From Chryseobacterium sp. (GTDB taxonomy: Bacteria; Bacteroidota; Bacteroidia; Flavobacteriales; Weeksellaceae), in contig QFQW01000052.1 of the NCBI GenBank assembly GCA_003248755.1, positions 1 through 25,096 on the forward strand: a stretch of 25,096 bases of DNA. The letters run 5' to 3'. This document shows positions 1 through 8,500 of this stretch, piece after piece (position 1 is the first letter of the stretch; every line of letters starts with the position of its first letter). The notes beneath the pieces were generated by a model. The model saw nothing but the letters and a program-made list of their open reading frames with translations. It was not told where the DNA came from and did not search any database. A program made the position numbers and the translations under genes.

Positions 1-933
1 AGACAAATCGGTGGAAAATCTGTCCCCCCTGCAATGTGCTACTACAGCAAATTGGAAACAAGTGGTGGTAGATGTAGAACTTGTCTTGTAGAGGTTTCCA
101 AAGGTTCTGAAGCGGATCCTAGACCAATGCCAAAATTGGTGGCCAGCTGCAGAACCGGTGTTATGGACGGAATGGAAGTAAAAAACCTGACTTCTGAAAA
201 AGCACAGGAAGGTAGAAAAGCGGTTACCGAATTTCTTTTAATCAATCACCCGTTGGATTGTCCTATCTGTGACCAGGCTGGAGAATGTCATCTTCAGGAT
301 TTGGGTTATGAACACGGTGTTGCCAATACCAGAACAGAATTCGAGAGAAATACTTACGATGCAGACGACATCGGGCCAAACATCAAACTGAATATGAACC
401 GTTGCATCCTTTGCGCAAGATGTGTATTGGCTGCGAATCAGTTGACTGAAAAAAGAGAACATGGAATCCTTTACAGAGGCGACCATGCAGAAATATCAAC
501 AATGTTGAACAAAGCTTTGGACAATGATTTCATCGGAAATGTGATTGATGTTTGTCCGGTTGGAGCATTGACAGACAGAACCGCGAGATTCGAAAGCAGA
601 GTCTGGTTCACAAAACCTTACAACGCAACCTGTACTTGTTCTAAATGCAGTGGAAAAGCTGTTCTTTGGATGAAGGGTGATACAGTTGTAAGAGTAACGG
701 CGAGAAAAGACCAATACGGCGAAGTTGAAGATTGGATCTGTGATGAGTGTCGTTTCCACAAAAAAGATACTGCTCTTTGGAACATCGAAGGGCCAAGACA
801 TATCGACAGGCATTCTGTGATTTCTCTTAACCATTACGAGAAAAAAACAGACAGCTACAATGTTTTGGATAATCCGGAAGCCAAAGAAATTGGCGTAGCA
901 GATGAAAAAGAAATTGAAAAATTAGATAGTTAA
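1..933 (+). CDS. nuoG: NADH-quinone oxidoreductase subunit G, short form (5' partial)
   Basis: This is the iron-sulfur electron-wire subunit of complex I. The reading frame is open from base 1, before the first ATG at 34, so the gene starts upstream; homologues suggest some 25-30 residues are missing. Counted from base 1, cluster ligands are visible in order: C13, C25, C28 and C50 for a ferredoxin-like [2Fe-2S]; H83, C87, C90 and C96 for the His-Cys3 [4Fe-4S]; C135, C138, C141 and C185 for another [4Fe-4S]. A cysteine-rich remnant of the molybdopterin-type Fe4S4 domain follows (C211, C213, C216, C247, C250). The protein then ends, about 330-340 residues in full against roughly 900 in E. coli, so the large molybdopterin-fold domain is absent. 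As I recall, short NuoG is usual in flavobacteria. The downstream nuoHIJKLMN order fixes the identity. Confidence 0.95.
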   Translation, partial: RQIGGKSVPPAMCYYSKLETSGGRCRTCLVEVSKGSEADPRPMPKLVASCRTGVMDGMEVKNLTSEKAQEGRKAVTEFLLINHPLDCPICDQAGECHLQDLGYEHGVANTRTEFERNTYDADDIGPNIKLNMNRCILCARCVLAANQLTEKREHGILYRGDHAEISTMLNKALDNDFIGNVIDVCPVGALTDRTARFESRVWFTKPYNATCTCSKCSGKAVLWMKGDTVVRVTARKDQYGEVEDWICDECRFHKKDTALWNIEGPRHIDRHSVISLNHYEKKTDSYNVLDNPEAKEIGVADEKEIEKLDS

Positions 934-959
934 TAAAAATTTAAACTCAATTTTTACAA

Positions 960-987
960 AAATTTTGAACTTTAAATTTTGAACTTT
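960..987 (+). repeat. Two perfect 14-bp tandem units in the nuoG-nuoH spacer
   Basis: The 14-mer AAATTTTGAACTTT occurs twice head to tail with no mismatch. Each copy can be read as two seven-base units, AAATTTT and GAACTTT. It ends six bases before the nuoH ATG, in a 60-base A/T-rich spacer. Confidence 0.8.
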
Positions 988-993
988 TAAAAT

Positions 994-2058
994 ATGGAAT
1001 TACTGACTTTTAAAATCATATTAGTATTGGCGCTATTCCTTTTGGCACTTACTATTGCTGCCTATTCTACTTGGGCAGAAAGAAAAGTGGCGTCGATAAT
1101 GCAAGACCGTATCGGACCAAACAGAGCAGGACCATTCGGGTTATTACAACCGTTGGCTGATGGTGGTAAATTTTTCTTCAAAGAAGACTTTACGCCGGCT
1201 AATGCTGAAAAATTCCTTTTCATCTTAGGACCGTCATTGGTGATGTTTATTTCATTAATTACCGGAGCCGTAATTCCTTGGGGTAAAACATTGAATTTCG
1301 GAGGTGTTTCTTACGATCTTCAGGTTGCTAATATTGATGTGGGCGTTCTTTTCATTATCGGAATGGCTTCTATCGGAGTTTATGGAATTATGATCGGAGG
1401 TTGGGCTTCAAACAATAAATATTCATTGTTAGGAGCAATCAGAGCTTCTTCTCAGATGATTTCTTATGAATTGGCAATGGGATTAGCACTTCTTTCAATC
1501 ATTATGATGACAGGAAGTCTTGACCTTAAAGCTATTTCTGAAGCTCAATCCGCTGGGAAAATTTGGGGATTCATTCCTGCAATTTCCGGAATCAACTGGA
1601 ATATTCTTTATCAACCGTTAGCATTCTTAATATTTTTTGTTGCTGCTTTGGCAGAAACCAATCGTCACCCTTTCGATTTACCAGAATGTGAATCTGAATT
1701 GGTAACAGGTTATTCTACCGAATACTCATCAATGAAATTAGGACTATATATGTTCGGGGAATATGTGAATATGTTCATCTCCAATGCATTTATGGTGGTT
1801 CTTTTCTTCGGAGGTTACAATTATCCCGGAATAGATTGGGTAACTCATAACTGGGGAGAAAATGTTGCTGGAGTATTAAGCATTGTTGCTTTCTTAACAA
1901 AAACAATCCTTGGAATTTTGATCTTCATGTGGATCAGATGGACACTTCCGAGATTCAGATATGATCAATTAATGCATCTTGGATGGAAAACTTTGATTCC
2001 ATTGGCATTGGTAAATCTAATTGTAACGGGTGCTGTGATTTTAGCATTTGGAAATTAA
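994..2058 (+). CDS. nuoH: NADH-quinone oxidoreductase subunit H
   Basis: NuoH (ND1) is the membrane subunit that forms much of the quinone-binding chamber and links the hydrophilic arm to the proton-pumping arm. The 354-residue length fits the family. Two signatures are visible: the loop after helix 1 with AERKVAS (about residues 28-34) and DRIGPNRAGPFG (about 38-49), and the charged quinone-cavity loop ETNRHPFDLPE followed by SELVTGY. About eight hydrophobic segments can be counted. It lies 60 bases downstream of nuoG and 92 bases upstream of nuoI in the same transcription unit. The ATG at 994 was chosen because the N-terminal helix begins directly after it. Nothing unusual was seen in the protein. 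Confidence 0.97.
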   Translation: MELLTFKIILVLALFLLALTIAAYSTWAERKVASIMQDRIGPNRAGPFGLLQPLADGGKFFFKEDFTPANAEKFLFILGPSLVMFISLITGAVIPWGKTLNFGGVSYDLQVANIDVGVLFIIGMASIGVYGIMIGGWASNNKYSLLGAIRASSQMISYELAMGLALLSIIMMTGSLDLKAISEAQSAGKIWGFIPAISGINWNILYQPLAFLIFFVAALAETNRHPFDLPECESELVTGYSTEYSSMKLGLYMFGEYVNMFISNAFMVVLFFGGYNYPGIDWVTHNWGENVAGVLSIVAFLTKTILGILIFMWIRWTLPRFRYDQLMHLGWKTLIPLALVNLIVTGAVILAFGN

Positions 2059-2150
2059 TTGAAATTGAAAATTTGATAATGAGGTGATGTGATAATTTGA
2101 TTCAAAATCTAATATCTAACATCTGGCTTCTAACATCTAACTTATATTAA
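2059..2150 (+). repeat. Seven-base tandem repeat array in the nuoH-nuoI spacer
   Basis: The 92-base spacer has two halves. Bases 2104-2138 are five consecutive seven-base units: AAAATCT, AATATCT, AACATCT, GGCTTCT, AACATCT, then AAC. The left half is made of GATAAT/GATGTGATAATTTG-like words. AACATCT recurs in the terminal inverted repeat of the cassette at 18590-19025. No coding potential is seen. Function unknown. Confidence 0.75.
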
Positions 2151-2708
2151 ATGAAACTTACTAACAGATCAAAAGTTGTTTCGAATAAAGAAATGACCAT
2201 TGCGGAAAAGATCTACCTGCCGGCGATCTTCAAAGGAATGGGAATCACTTTCAAGCACGCTGTAAGAACCGTGATGAAAGGTGCACCTGCAGTTTATTCT
2301 TATCCGGAGGTTCAAAAACCAAGAGCCGAAATCTGGAGAGGCCAGCACGTTTTGAAAAGAGACGAGGAAGGCAGGGAAAGATGTACTGCCTGCGGACTTT
2401 GTGCGGTTGCCTGTCCTGCGGAAGCTATCACAATGAAAGCTGCTGAAAGAACCAAAGAAGAAAAACACCTTTACAGAGAAGAGAAATATGCTGAGATTTA
2501 CGAAATCAACATGCTAAGATGTATCTTCTGCGGAATGTGTGAGGAAGCTTGTCCTAAATCTGCTATCTATCTTACGGACAGATTGGTAGATGTGGAACAA
2601 AACAGAAATTCTTTCATCTATGGAAAAGATAAATTGGTCGAAAAAATTAATGCAAGGATTGATATCACAGAGAGACAATCTGAGAAACAAAAAAATGCAG
2701 TAAAATAA
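2151..2708 (+). CDS. nuoI: NADH-quinone oxidoreductase subunit I (2 x [4Fe-4S] ferredoxin)
   Basis: NuoI (TYKY) carries clusters N6a and N6b, which pass electrons to the terminal cluster next to the quinone site. Two CxxCxxCxxxCP motifs are visible: C78, C81, C84, C88 and C124, C127, C130, C134. In each case the fourth Cys is followed by Pro, as in bacterial 8Fe ferredoxins. The 185 residues include an N-terminal amphipathic stretch that packs on NuoH and a charged C-terminal tail. The stop overlaps the nuoJ start by one base (TAATG), which suggests coupled translation. Confidence 0.96.
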   Translation: MKLTNRSKVVSNKEMTIAEKIYLPAIFKGMGITFKHAVRTVMKGAPAVYSYPEVQKPRAEIWRGQHVLKRDEEGRERCTACGLCAVACPAEAITMKAAERTKEEKHLYREEKYAEIYEINMLRCIFCGMCEEACPKSAIYLTDRLVDVEQNRNSFIYGKDKLVEKINARIDITERQSEKQKNAVK

Positions 2709-3205
2709 TGGATCAGTTTTTATTTTTCTTAGTCGCATTTTTAGCAATTTCAAGTGCTGTTTACTTTGTATTCGCGAGAAATCCTTTATATGCGATTCTT
2801 TCACTTATCGTGACGATGTTTTCCATTGCAGGAATGTACATTCTTCTTAATGCCCAGTTTTTGGGAATCGTTCAGATTATTGTTTATACAGGTGCCATTA
2901 TGGTATTGTTCCTTTATATCCTGATGATGCTTAACCTCAATAAAGAAGATGAAAGTAAGAAGGCCAACCTTCCGAAGTTCATCGGGATTATCTCGGTTTG
3001 TATCTTGTTCGTAGGAATGCTTGGCGCTTACAGAGGTCTTTCCGGGAAAACAACGGTTGCGGACAACATCGACCATTCGGTTGGTTTGACCAAAAATCTG
3101 GGAAGATTATTATTTAACGAATATGTATTACCCTTCGAATTGGCTTCTATCCTGATTTTAGCAGGGATTGTAGGTGCTGTTTTGATTGGTAAAAAAGATT
3201 TATAA
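2708..3205 (+). CDS. nuoJ: NADH-quinone oxidoreductase subunit J
   Basis: NuoJ (ND6) is a five-helix membrane subunit whose helix 3 takes part in coupling quinone reduction to proton translocation. The 165-residue product has hydrophobic helices separated by short loops. The family signature is present around residues 50-70 (QIIVYTGAIMVLFLYILMM), where the YTGAIMVL core is typical. The gene overlaps nuoI by one base and is followed four bases later by nuoK. A hydrophilic loop near residues 77-90, rich in Lys and Glu, separates helices 3 and 4 as in other family members. Confidence 0.96.
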   Translation: MDQFLFFLVAFLAISSAVYFVFARNPLYAILSLIVTMFSIAGMYILLNAQFLGIVQIIVYTGAIMVLFLYILMMLNLNKEDESKKANLPKFIGIISVCILFVGMLGAYRGLSGKTTVADNIDHSVGLTKNLGRLLFNEYVLPFELASILILAGIVGAVLIGKKDL

Positions 3206-3209
3206 GATT

Positions 3210-3542
3210 ATGGGAGGAGATGTAAATACATTTATACAACAGATACCTTTGGAATATTTTATTATTCTGAGTACAGTTTTGTTCTGCCTTGGTGTTTTAG
3301 GAGTTCTAATCCGAAAAAATGCCATCGTCATATTAGGATGTGTAGAATTGATGCTTAATTCCGTAAATCTTTTATTAGCAGCTTTTTCTGCTTACAAAGG
3401 TGATGGTAACGGTCAGCTTTTGGTTTTCTTCATTATGGTAGTTGCGGCAGCGGAAGTAGCTGTAGGATTGGCAATCATTGCAATGATGTACAGAAATACC
3501 AAATCTGTGGACGTAAGTATTTTTAATAAATTAAGAGGATAA
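3210..3542 (+). CDS. nuoK: NADH-quinone oxidoreductase subunit K
   Basis: NuoK (ND4L) is a three-helix subunit with two buried glutamates on the proton path. The ATG at 3210 gives 110 residues, the usual size. An upstream TTG at 3186 is in frame but would overlap nuoJ and add eight residues unlike the family, so it was not used. The key region is visible: ILGCVELMLNSVNLLLAAF contains the first conserved Glu, and the second lies in VVAAAEVAVGLAII. It starts four bases after nuoJ stops and nuoL begins eight bases after its end, as expected inside a tightly packed operon. Confidence 0.96.
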   Translation: MGGDVNTFIQQIPLEYFIILSTVLFCLGVLGVLIRKNAIVILGCVELMLNSVNLLLAAFSAYKGDGNGQLLVFFIMVVAAAEVAVGLAIIAMMYRNTKSVDVSIFNKLRG

Positions 3543-3550
3543 TAAAAGGA

Positions 3551-5464
3551 ATGGAAAATTTAGTTTACGCGATCGTACTTTTACCTTTAGTTGGATTTCT
3601 TATCAACGGACTTTTTGGAAAGAACCTTCCAAAGATAGTTGTTGGAAGTCTGGCCACATTGGTAGTTTTTGCTTCGTTTGTTATCACAACAAGTTTATTT
3701 TTAGGATTTGGTAAAGAGAGTGCACCTGTTGTCATTAAAGCTTTCGAATGGTTTAGAGTGAACGGAATCCAGGTTAATTTTGGCTTCCAAGTTGACCAAT
3801 TGTCATTGATGATGGTAATGATTATTACCGGAATCGGGTCATTGATTCACCTCTACTCTATCGGTTATATGAGCCACGATAAAGGTTTCTATAAGTTTTT
3901 CAGTTATCTGAATCTATTTATCTTCTCTATGTTGCTTTTGGTTTTAGGAAGCAATTATCTGATTCTTTTCATCGGTTGGGAAGGTGTAGGACTTTGTTCT
4001 TATCTATTGATTGGCTTCTGGTACACCAACGAAGAATACGGAAAAGCGGCAAGGAAAGCTTTCATTATGAACCGTATTGGTGACCTTGGATTGCTGATTG
4101 GTATCTTCGCAATTGCAGCCAATGTTAATGCTATCGATTATCTTTCTGTCGCTCAAAATGCTTCAAGCTTTGAATTAGACGGAACAACAATTATATTCAT
4201 CACAGCGAGTTTATTCATCGGAGCCACCGGTAAATCTGCTCAGGTTCCATTATACACTTGGTTACCCGATGCGATGGCTGGACCAACACCAGTTTCTGCA
4301 TTGATTCACGCAGCAACGATGGTTACAGCTGGTATTTATTTAGTAGTAAGAAGTAACTTCTTATTCACTTTAGCACCAACTGTTCAGGACGGAATTTTAT
4401 TAATCGGATTCTTAACCGCAGCTTTGGCAGGCTTCTACGCACTTCGTCAAAACGATATCAAAAAAGTATTGGCATATTCTACGGTTTCTCAGCTTGGATT
4501 TATGTTCATCGCGTTAGGATTAGGTGCTTATACAACAGCAATGTTCCACGTAATGACACACGCTTTCTTCAAAGCTTTGTTATTCTTAGGAGCAGGTTCT
4601 GTAATCCACGCAATGAGCAACGAACAAGATATGCGTTTTATGGGTGGACTGAAAAAATATATTCCAATTACTCATATTACATTCTTAATAGGAACATTGG
4701 CAATCTCTGGTTTCCCTTTACTTTCAGGTATGATTTCTAAGGATGAGATTTTGGTTGCAGCTTATGCTAAAAACCCGATTTACTGGGTCATGTTATTTGT
4801 ATTAGCGGCTATTACAGCAACTTATATGTTCAGATTGTATTATTTGACTTTCCACGGGCAATTCAGAGGTACAGAGGAACAAAAACATCACTTGCACGAG
4901 AGCCCTGTGAATATGACTTTACCATTAATTGTTTTGGCTGTTCTTTCAGTGGTTGGAGGTTTTATTAATCTTCCTCACTTCATCGGACACGGTCATTATG
5001 CAAAACTAATGGAATGGTTGAAGCCTGTTTTGACAGAAGAAAGTTTCAAACAAATGGAAAATACACTTTCCGGAGTTGATTTCAATACAGAAATGATTCT
5101 TTTGGGCGCAACAATATTGATGTTCTTCACAGTTTGGTTTTTCGTTAAGAATACTTACGTTAAGAAACAGAAAAAAGCACTTCCGGAAGAACAATATTCT
5201 GGTTGGGAAAAATTGTCTGCTAAGAAATTATTCATCGATGAGATTTATAATGCTTGTATCGTAAGACCAATTGAAGAAGCTGGAAAAGCGGCCGCAATGT
5301 TTGATAAAGCTGTTCTTGACCCGATTGTTAATTTCATCGGATTAGGAGCGCAAGACTCTGGACGAGCGGCAAAACGTCTTCAGAACGGAAACGTGGAAAA
5401 CTATGTGTTAATCATGTCATTGGCCATAGGAATTGTACTGATTGTTAACTTTATATTGAAATAA
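3551..5464 (+). CDS. nuoL: NADH-quinone oxidoreductase subunit L (antiporter-like)
   Basis: NuoL (ND5) is the distal antiporter-like proton-pumping subunit, with a long lateral C-terminal helix. The 637-residue length is normal. Visible functional residues are E144 in the GWEGVGLCSYLL motif, K228 in GATGKSAQVPLYTWLPDAM, and H253 in the ALIHAATMVTAG segment. The conserved WLPDAMAGPTPVSALIHA block is intact. The C-terminal third carries the amphipathic lateral-helix region and a final membrane anchor. The neighbours are nuoK (eight bases) and nuoM (two bases), so translation is probably coupled. No truncation or frameshift was seen. Confidence 0.97.
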   Translation: MENLVYAIVLLPLVGFLINGLFGKNLPKIVVGSLATLVVFASFVITTSLFLGFGKESAPVVIKAFEWFRVNGIQVNFGFQVDQLSLMMVMIITGIGSLIHLYSIGYMSHDKGFYKFFSYLNLFIFSMLLLVLGSNYLILFIGWEGVGLCSYLLIGFWYTNEEYGKAARKAFIMNRIGDLGLLIGIFAIAANVNAIDYLSVAQNASSFELDGTTIIFITASLFIGATGKSAQVPLYTWLPDAMAGPTPVSALIHAATMVTAGIYLVVRSNFLFTLAPTVQDGILLIGFLTAALAGFYALRQNDIKKVLAYSTVSQLGFMFIALGLGAYTTAMFHVMTHAFFKALLFLGAGSVIHAMSNEQDMRFMGGLKKYIPITHITFLIGTLAISGFPLLSGMISKDEILVAAYAKNPIYWVMLFVLAAITATYMFRLYYLTFHGQFRGTEEQKHHLHESPVNMTLPLIVLAVLSVVGGFINLPHFIGHGHYAKLMEWLKPVLTEESFKQMENTLSGVDFNTEMILLGATILMFFTVWFFVKNTYVKKQKKALPEEQYSGWEKLSAKKLFIDEIYNACIVRPIEEAGKAAAMFDKAVLDPIVNFIGLGAQDSGRAAKRLQNGNVENYVLIMSLAIGIVLIVNFILK

Positions 5465-5466
5465 TA

Positions 5467-6960
5467 ATGTCCTGTTTACTATTAACATTATTACTTTTAC
5501 CTCTCGTAGGTTCGGGTTTACTATTTTTCTGGAAGAATCCTTCTAGTAAATATATCGCATTGGCTTTTGCTCTTGTAGAGATGTTCATCGCATTCTATAT
5601 CTTAGGAAATTTCGATTTCCACCCGACTGTAGATGCGCCATTACAATATGAAATCACTTATCCTTGGTCGAACTACATCAAGAGTAGTATCAATTTCGGG
5701 ATTGATGGAATGAGTATGCTGATGGTTCTATTGACCAACATTTTAGTTCCATTGATTATCCTTTCTTCTTATAATGAGAGCAAAGGTTATCCTAATTCTC
5801 TCTACGCATTGATATTATTGATGCAATTCGGATTGTTAGGGGTTTTCACTTCATTGGACGGATTATTATTCTACATCTTTTGGGAAGTAACATTGATTCC
5901 AATCTGGTTGATTGCAGGAATCTGGGGACAAGAAGACAAGCGAATCAAATTCACCACAAAATTCTTTGTTTATACATTCGTAGGGTCATTGTTTATGTTG
6001 ATTGGTTTAATCTACGTTTACAACAATGCAGCATCTTTTGCATTGACAGACCTTTACAATGCTGACCTTAATATTAATGAACAAACGGTAATCTTCTGGT
6101 TTATTTTCTTTGCTTTCGCAGTGAAATTACCGGTATTTCCTTTCCATACTTGGCAGCCTGATACTTATACCTATTCTCCAACTCAAGGGTCGATGTTGTT
6201 ATCAGGAATTATGCTGAAAATGGCAGTTTACGGAGTAATGAGATATTTGCTTCCTATCACGCCTTTGGCAATCGGAGGAATTTCCGGCGAGATTGTTATC
6301 ATCCTTTCTGTAATCGGAATTATTTATGGCGCTTTAATCGCTTTGATTTCTACTGATACTAAGAGATTGATTGCTTATTCTTCACTTTCTCACGTTGGAT
6401 TAATTGTAGCCGGTATTTTTGCTTCTGCAGTTGTTACGATGAGAGTTGGATTAGATTTCGAAGGAGCTCAAGGTGCAATGATTCAAAGTTTTGCTCACGG
6501 TATCAACGTTGTTGGATTGTTCTATTGTGCAGATATTCTTTATAAAAGATTCAAGACAAGAGATATTCGTCAAATGGGAGGTTTGGCAAAAGTCGCTCCT
6601 AAATTCGCCATCTTGTTTATGATTATCTTGTTGGGAGCAACGGGAGTTCCATTAACCAACGGATTCATCGGGGAATTTATCTTGCTGAAATCAGTTTTCA
6701 CTTACAATGTATTAATGGCTGTTTTAGCAGGTTTGACATTGATTCTTGCGGCAGCTTATATGCTTAGATTCTACGGAAAAGCAATGTTCGGAAAAGGAGA
6801 TGAAGCTGTTTTGGCAACTACAAAAGATATCAGCAGTGTTGAGTTTACAGTTTTGGCAAGTTTAGCTGTTTTTGTAATTGTTTTGGGAGTTTATCCACAA
6901 CCGGTTATAGAAATGGTGACGAGCTCTGTGAGATTCATTTATGCATCCATGATTAATTAA
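5467..6960 (+). CDS. nuoM: NADH-quinone oxidoreductase subunit M (antiporter-like)
   Basis: NuoM (ND4) is the second antiporter-like subunit. The 497-residue product has the expected charged residues inside hydrophobic helices: E140 in FYIFWEVTLIP, K220 in AFAVKLPVFPFHTW and K251 in GIMLKMAVYG. The stretch after the HTW motif reads WQPDTYTYSPTQGS, where most NuoM proteins have WLPDAHTEAPTAGS. The His and Glu of that loop are therefore replaced by Tyr residues. I believe this variant is shared by Bacteroidota but cannot check that here. nuoM starts two bases after nuoL and is followed by a 76-base repeat-containing spacer. Confidence 0.96.
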   Translation: MSCLLLTLLLLPLVGSGLLFFWKNPSSKYIALAFALVEMFIAFYILGNFDFHPTVDAPLQYEITYPWSNYIKSSINFGIDGMSMLMVLLTNILVPLIILSSYNESKGYPNSLYALILLMQFGLLGVFTSLDGLLFYIFWEVTLIPIWLIAGIWGQEDKRIKFTTKFFVYTFVGSLFMLIGLIYVYNNAASFALTDLYNADLNINEQTVIFWFIFFAFAVKLPVFPFHTWQPDTYTYSPTQGSMLLSGIMLKMAVYGVMRYLLPITPLAIGGISGEIVIILSVIGIIYGALIALISTDTKRLIAYSSLSHVGLIVAGIFASAVVTMRVGLDFEGAQGAMIQSFAHGINVVGLFYCADILYKRFKTRDIRQMGGLAKVAPKFAILFMIILLGATGVPLTNGFIGEFILLKSVFTYNVLMAVLAGLTLILAAAYMLRFYGKAMFGKGDEAVLATTKDISSVEFTVLASLAVFVIVLGVYPQPVIEMVTSSVRFIYASMIN

Positions 6961-7036
6961 TAAAAAGATTAAAAAAAATAAAAGATTAAGAAAGTAGATG
7001 AAAATCTATAATCTGTAATCTAAAATCTAAAAAGCA
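6961..7036 (+). repeat. Seven-base tandem repeat array in the nuoM-nuoN spacer
   Basis: Bases 7001-7028 are four seven-base units, AAAATCT, ATAATCT, GTAATCT and AAAATCT, in the same consensus (AAnATCT) as the nuoH-nuoI spacer. The left half holds AAAGATT words of opposite orientation; AGATTA at 6983-6988 can pair with TAATCT at 7009-7014. The array ends just before the nuoN ATG. Confidence 0.75.
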
Positions 7037-8419
7037 ATGAGTGTTTTAATAGTTTTATTCCTTACAGCAATTCTGGTATTATTCTCAGGAGTTTTTGAGA
7101 AAGGAAAATATGCGAGATATATCGGAATCTTAGGATTAATCGTTGGTCTAGGAATCAGTTTTCTTCCGGAATGTGAGTTTTTTGCACAGTACAAATCAAT
7201 GTATGACTACAGTTACAACGCGGCTCTGTTCACAAAAGTATCGATTGTTGTTACGACTCTTCTATTCTTTTTAGGAGGATTTGCATTCAGCAACCACAGA
7301 AGTCATCAGTCAGAGTTATATGCATTGATGTTGTTTGCACTTTGTGGAGGAATCGTATTATTTGGATTCCAAAACTTGGTAACATTATTCATCGGGATAG
7401 AAATTTTGTCAATTCCTTTGTATGTAATGGCCGGAGCTAATAAAACCGACCTTCGTTCAACAGAAGCTTCTATGAAATACTTCCTGATGGGAGCATTCGC
7501 AACAGGATTTCTTTTGTTTGGTGTAGCTTTGGTTTACGGAAGCGCAGGAAGTTTTGACCTTTATGCCATCCACGATTTTGCTTACAACAATCCTAAGAAC
7601 TTGATGCTGATTATGGGAGCTATTTTGATGTTGTCTGCACTGGCTTTCAAAGTATCATTAGCACCTTTCCATATGTGGAGTCCTGATGTTTATCAAGGAG
7701 CACCTTCTTTGATTACAGCATTTATGGCTTCGGTTGTTAAGATTTCCGGTTTCTTTGCTTTGTTCAAATTAATGACGATTGCTTTCGGTGGAATTGCCGG
7801 AGACTGGATTAATATATTAGGAGTTTTCATCATCTTAACTTTGCTTTTGGCCAACGTAATGGGATTGGTACAAACCAATGCAAAAAGAATGCTCGCTTAC
7901 TCTTCCGTTTCTCACGCAGGTTATATTTCATTGATATTTTTCGGAATCAATAACTTCTCGACTTATATTTTAGGTTACTATCTATTTGCATATTCATTGG
8001 CAACCGTTGGAGTTTTCATCAGCTTGATCTGGGTTGAGAAAATCAAAAAAGAAACATCATTTGCAGCTTTTAATGGACTTGGAAAAAAAGAACCAATCTT
8101 AGCAGTTGTTTCTACAATATCAATGCTTTCAATGGCAGGGATTCCTTTGACAGCAGGTTTCATCGGAAAGTTAGGAATCTTCAATCAAGCGATTGGCGGA
8201 CATTATGAGTTTTTAGTTCTGGTAGCGGTTCTTGGTTCTGCTCTTAGTATCGCTTACTATTTAAGATTAATTATCGCAATGTTCTTCTACAAAGAAAATA
8301 CATTCACAGAAATCGAAACATCTACTATCACATACAAGATTGTTTCTATAGTGATTATTGTAGCATTAGTTTCGATGGGAATTGTTCCGGACTTGTTTGC
8401 TAAAATTTTCGGATTGTAA
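7037..8419 (+). CDS. nuoN: NADH-quinone oxidoreductase subunit N (antiporter-like)
   Basis: NuoN (ND2) is the antiporter-like subunit closest to the quinone module. The 460 residues contain the expected charged positions: E122 in FIGIEILSIPLYVM, K205 in ALAFKVSLAPFHMW, and the loop WSPDVYQGAPS that marks NuoN. A later Lys lies in TNAKRMLAYSSVSHAGY. It is the last gene of the operon. A rho-independent terminator starts 25 bases after the stop, and the next gene, which is unrelated, begins 275 bases later. Confidence 0.97.
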   Translation: MSVLIVLFLTAILVLFSGVFEKGKYARYIGILGLIVGLGISFLPECEFFAQYKSMYDYSYNAALFTKVSIVVTTLLFFLGGFAFSNHRSHQSELYALMLFALCGGIVLFGFQNLVTLFIGIEILSIPLYVMAGANKTDLRSTEASMKYFLMGAFATGFLLFGVALVYGSAGSFDLYAIHDFAYNNPKNLMLIMGAILMLSALAFKVSLAPFHMWSPDVYQGAPSLITAFMASVVKISGFFALFKLMTIAFGGIAGDWINILGVFIILTLLLANVMGLVQTNAKRMLAYSSVSHAGYISLIFFGINNFSTYILGYYLFAYSLATVGVFISLIWVEKIKKETSFAAFNGLGKKEPILAVVSTISMLSMAGIPLTAGFIGKLGIFNQAIGGHYEFLVLVAVLGSALSIAYYLRLIIAMFFYKENTFTEIETSTITYKIVSIVIIVALVSMGIVPDLFAKIFGL

Positions 8420-8443
8420 AGAATTCAATAAAGATAAAAATAC

Positions 8444-8475
8444 AAACCTGATTCAGCTTGAGTCAGGTTTTTTTT
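8444..8475 (+). terminator. Terminator of the nuo operon
   Basis: AAACCTGA (8444-8451) pairs with TCAGGTTT (8463-8470). The stem extends inward by one T-G, one T-A and one C-G pair, and a run of T follows to 8475. It sits directly after nuoN. Confidence 0.93.
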
Positions 8476-8500
8476 ATGTTGATTATTATAATATAATTTA

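Noticed and set aside
3186..3209. Upstream TTG start for nuoK
   Set aside because: It would overlap nuoJ by 20 bases and add residues not typical of NuoK; the ATG at 3210 gives the normal N-terminus and length.
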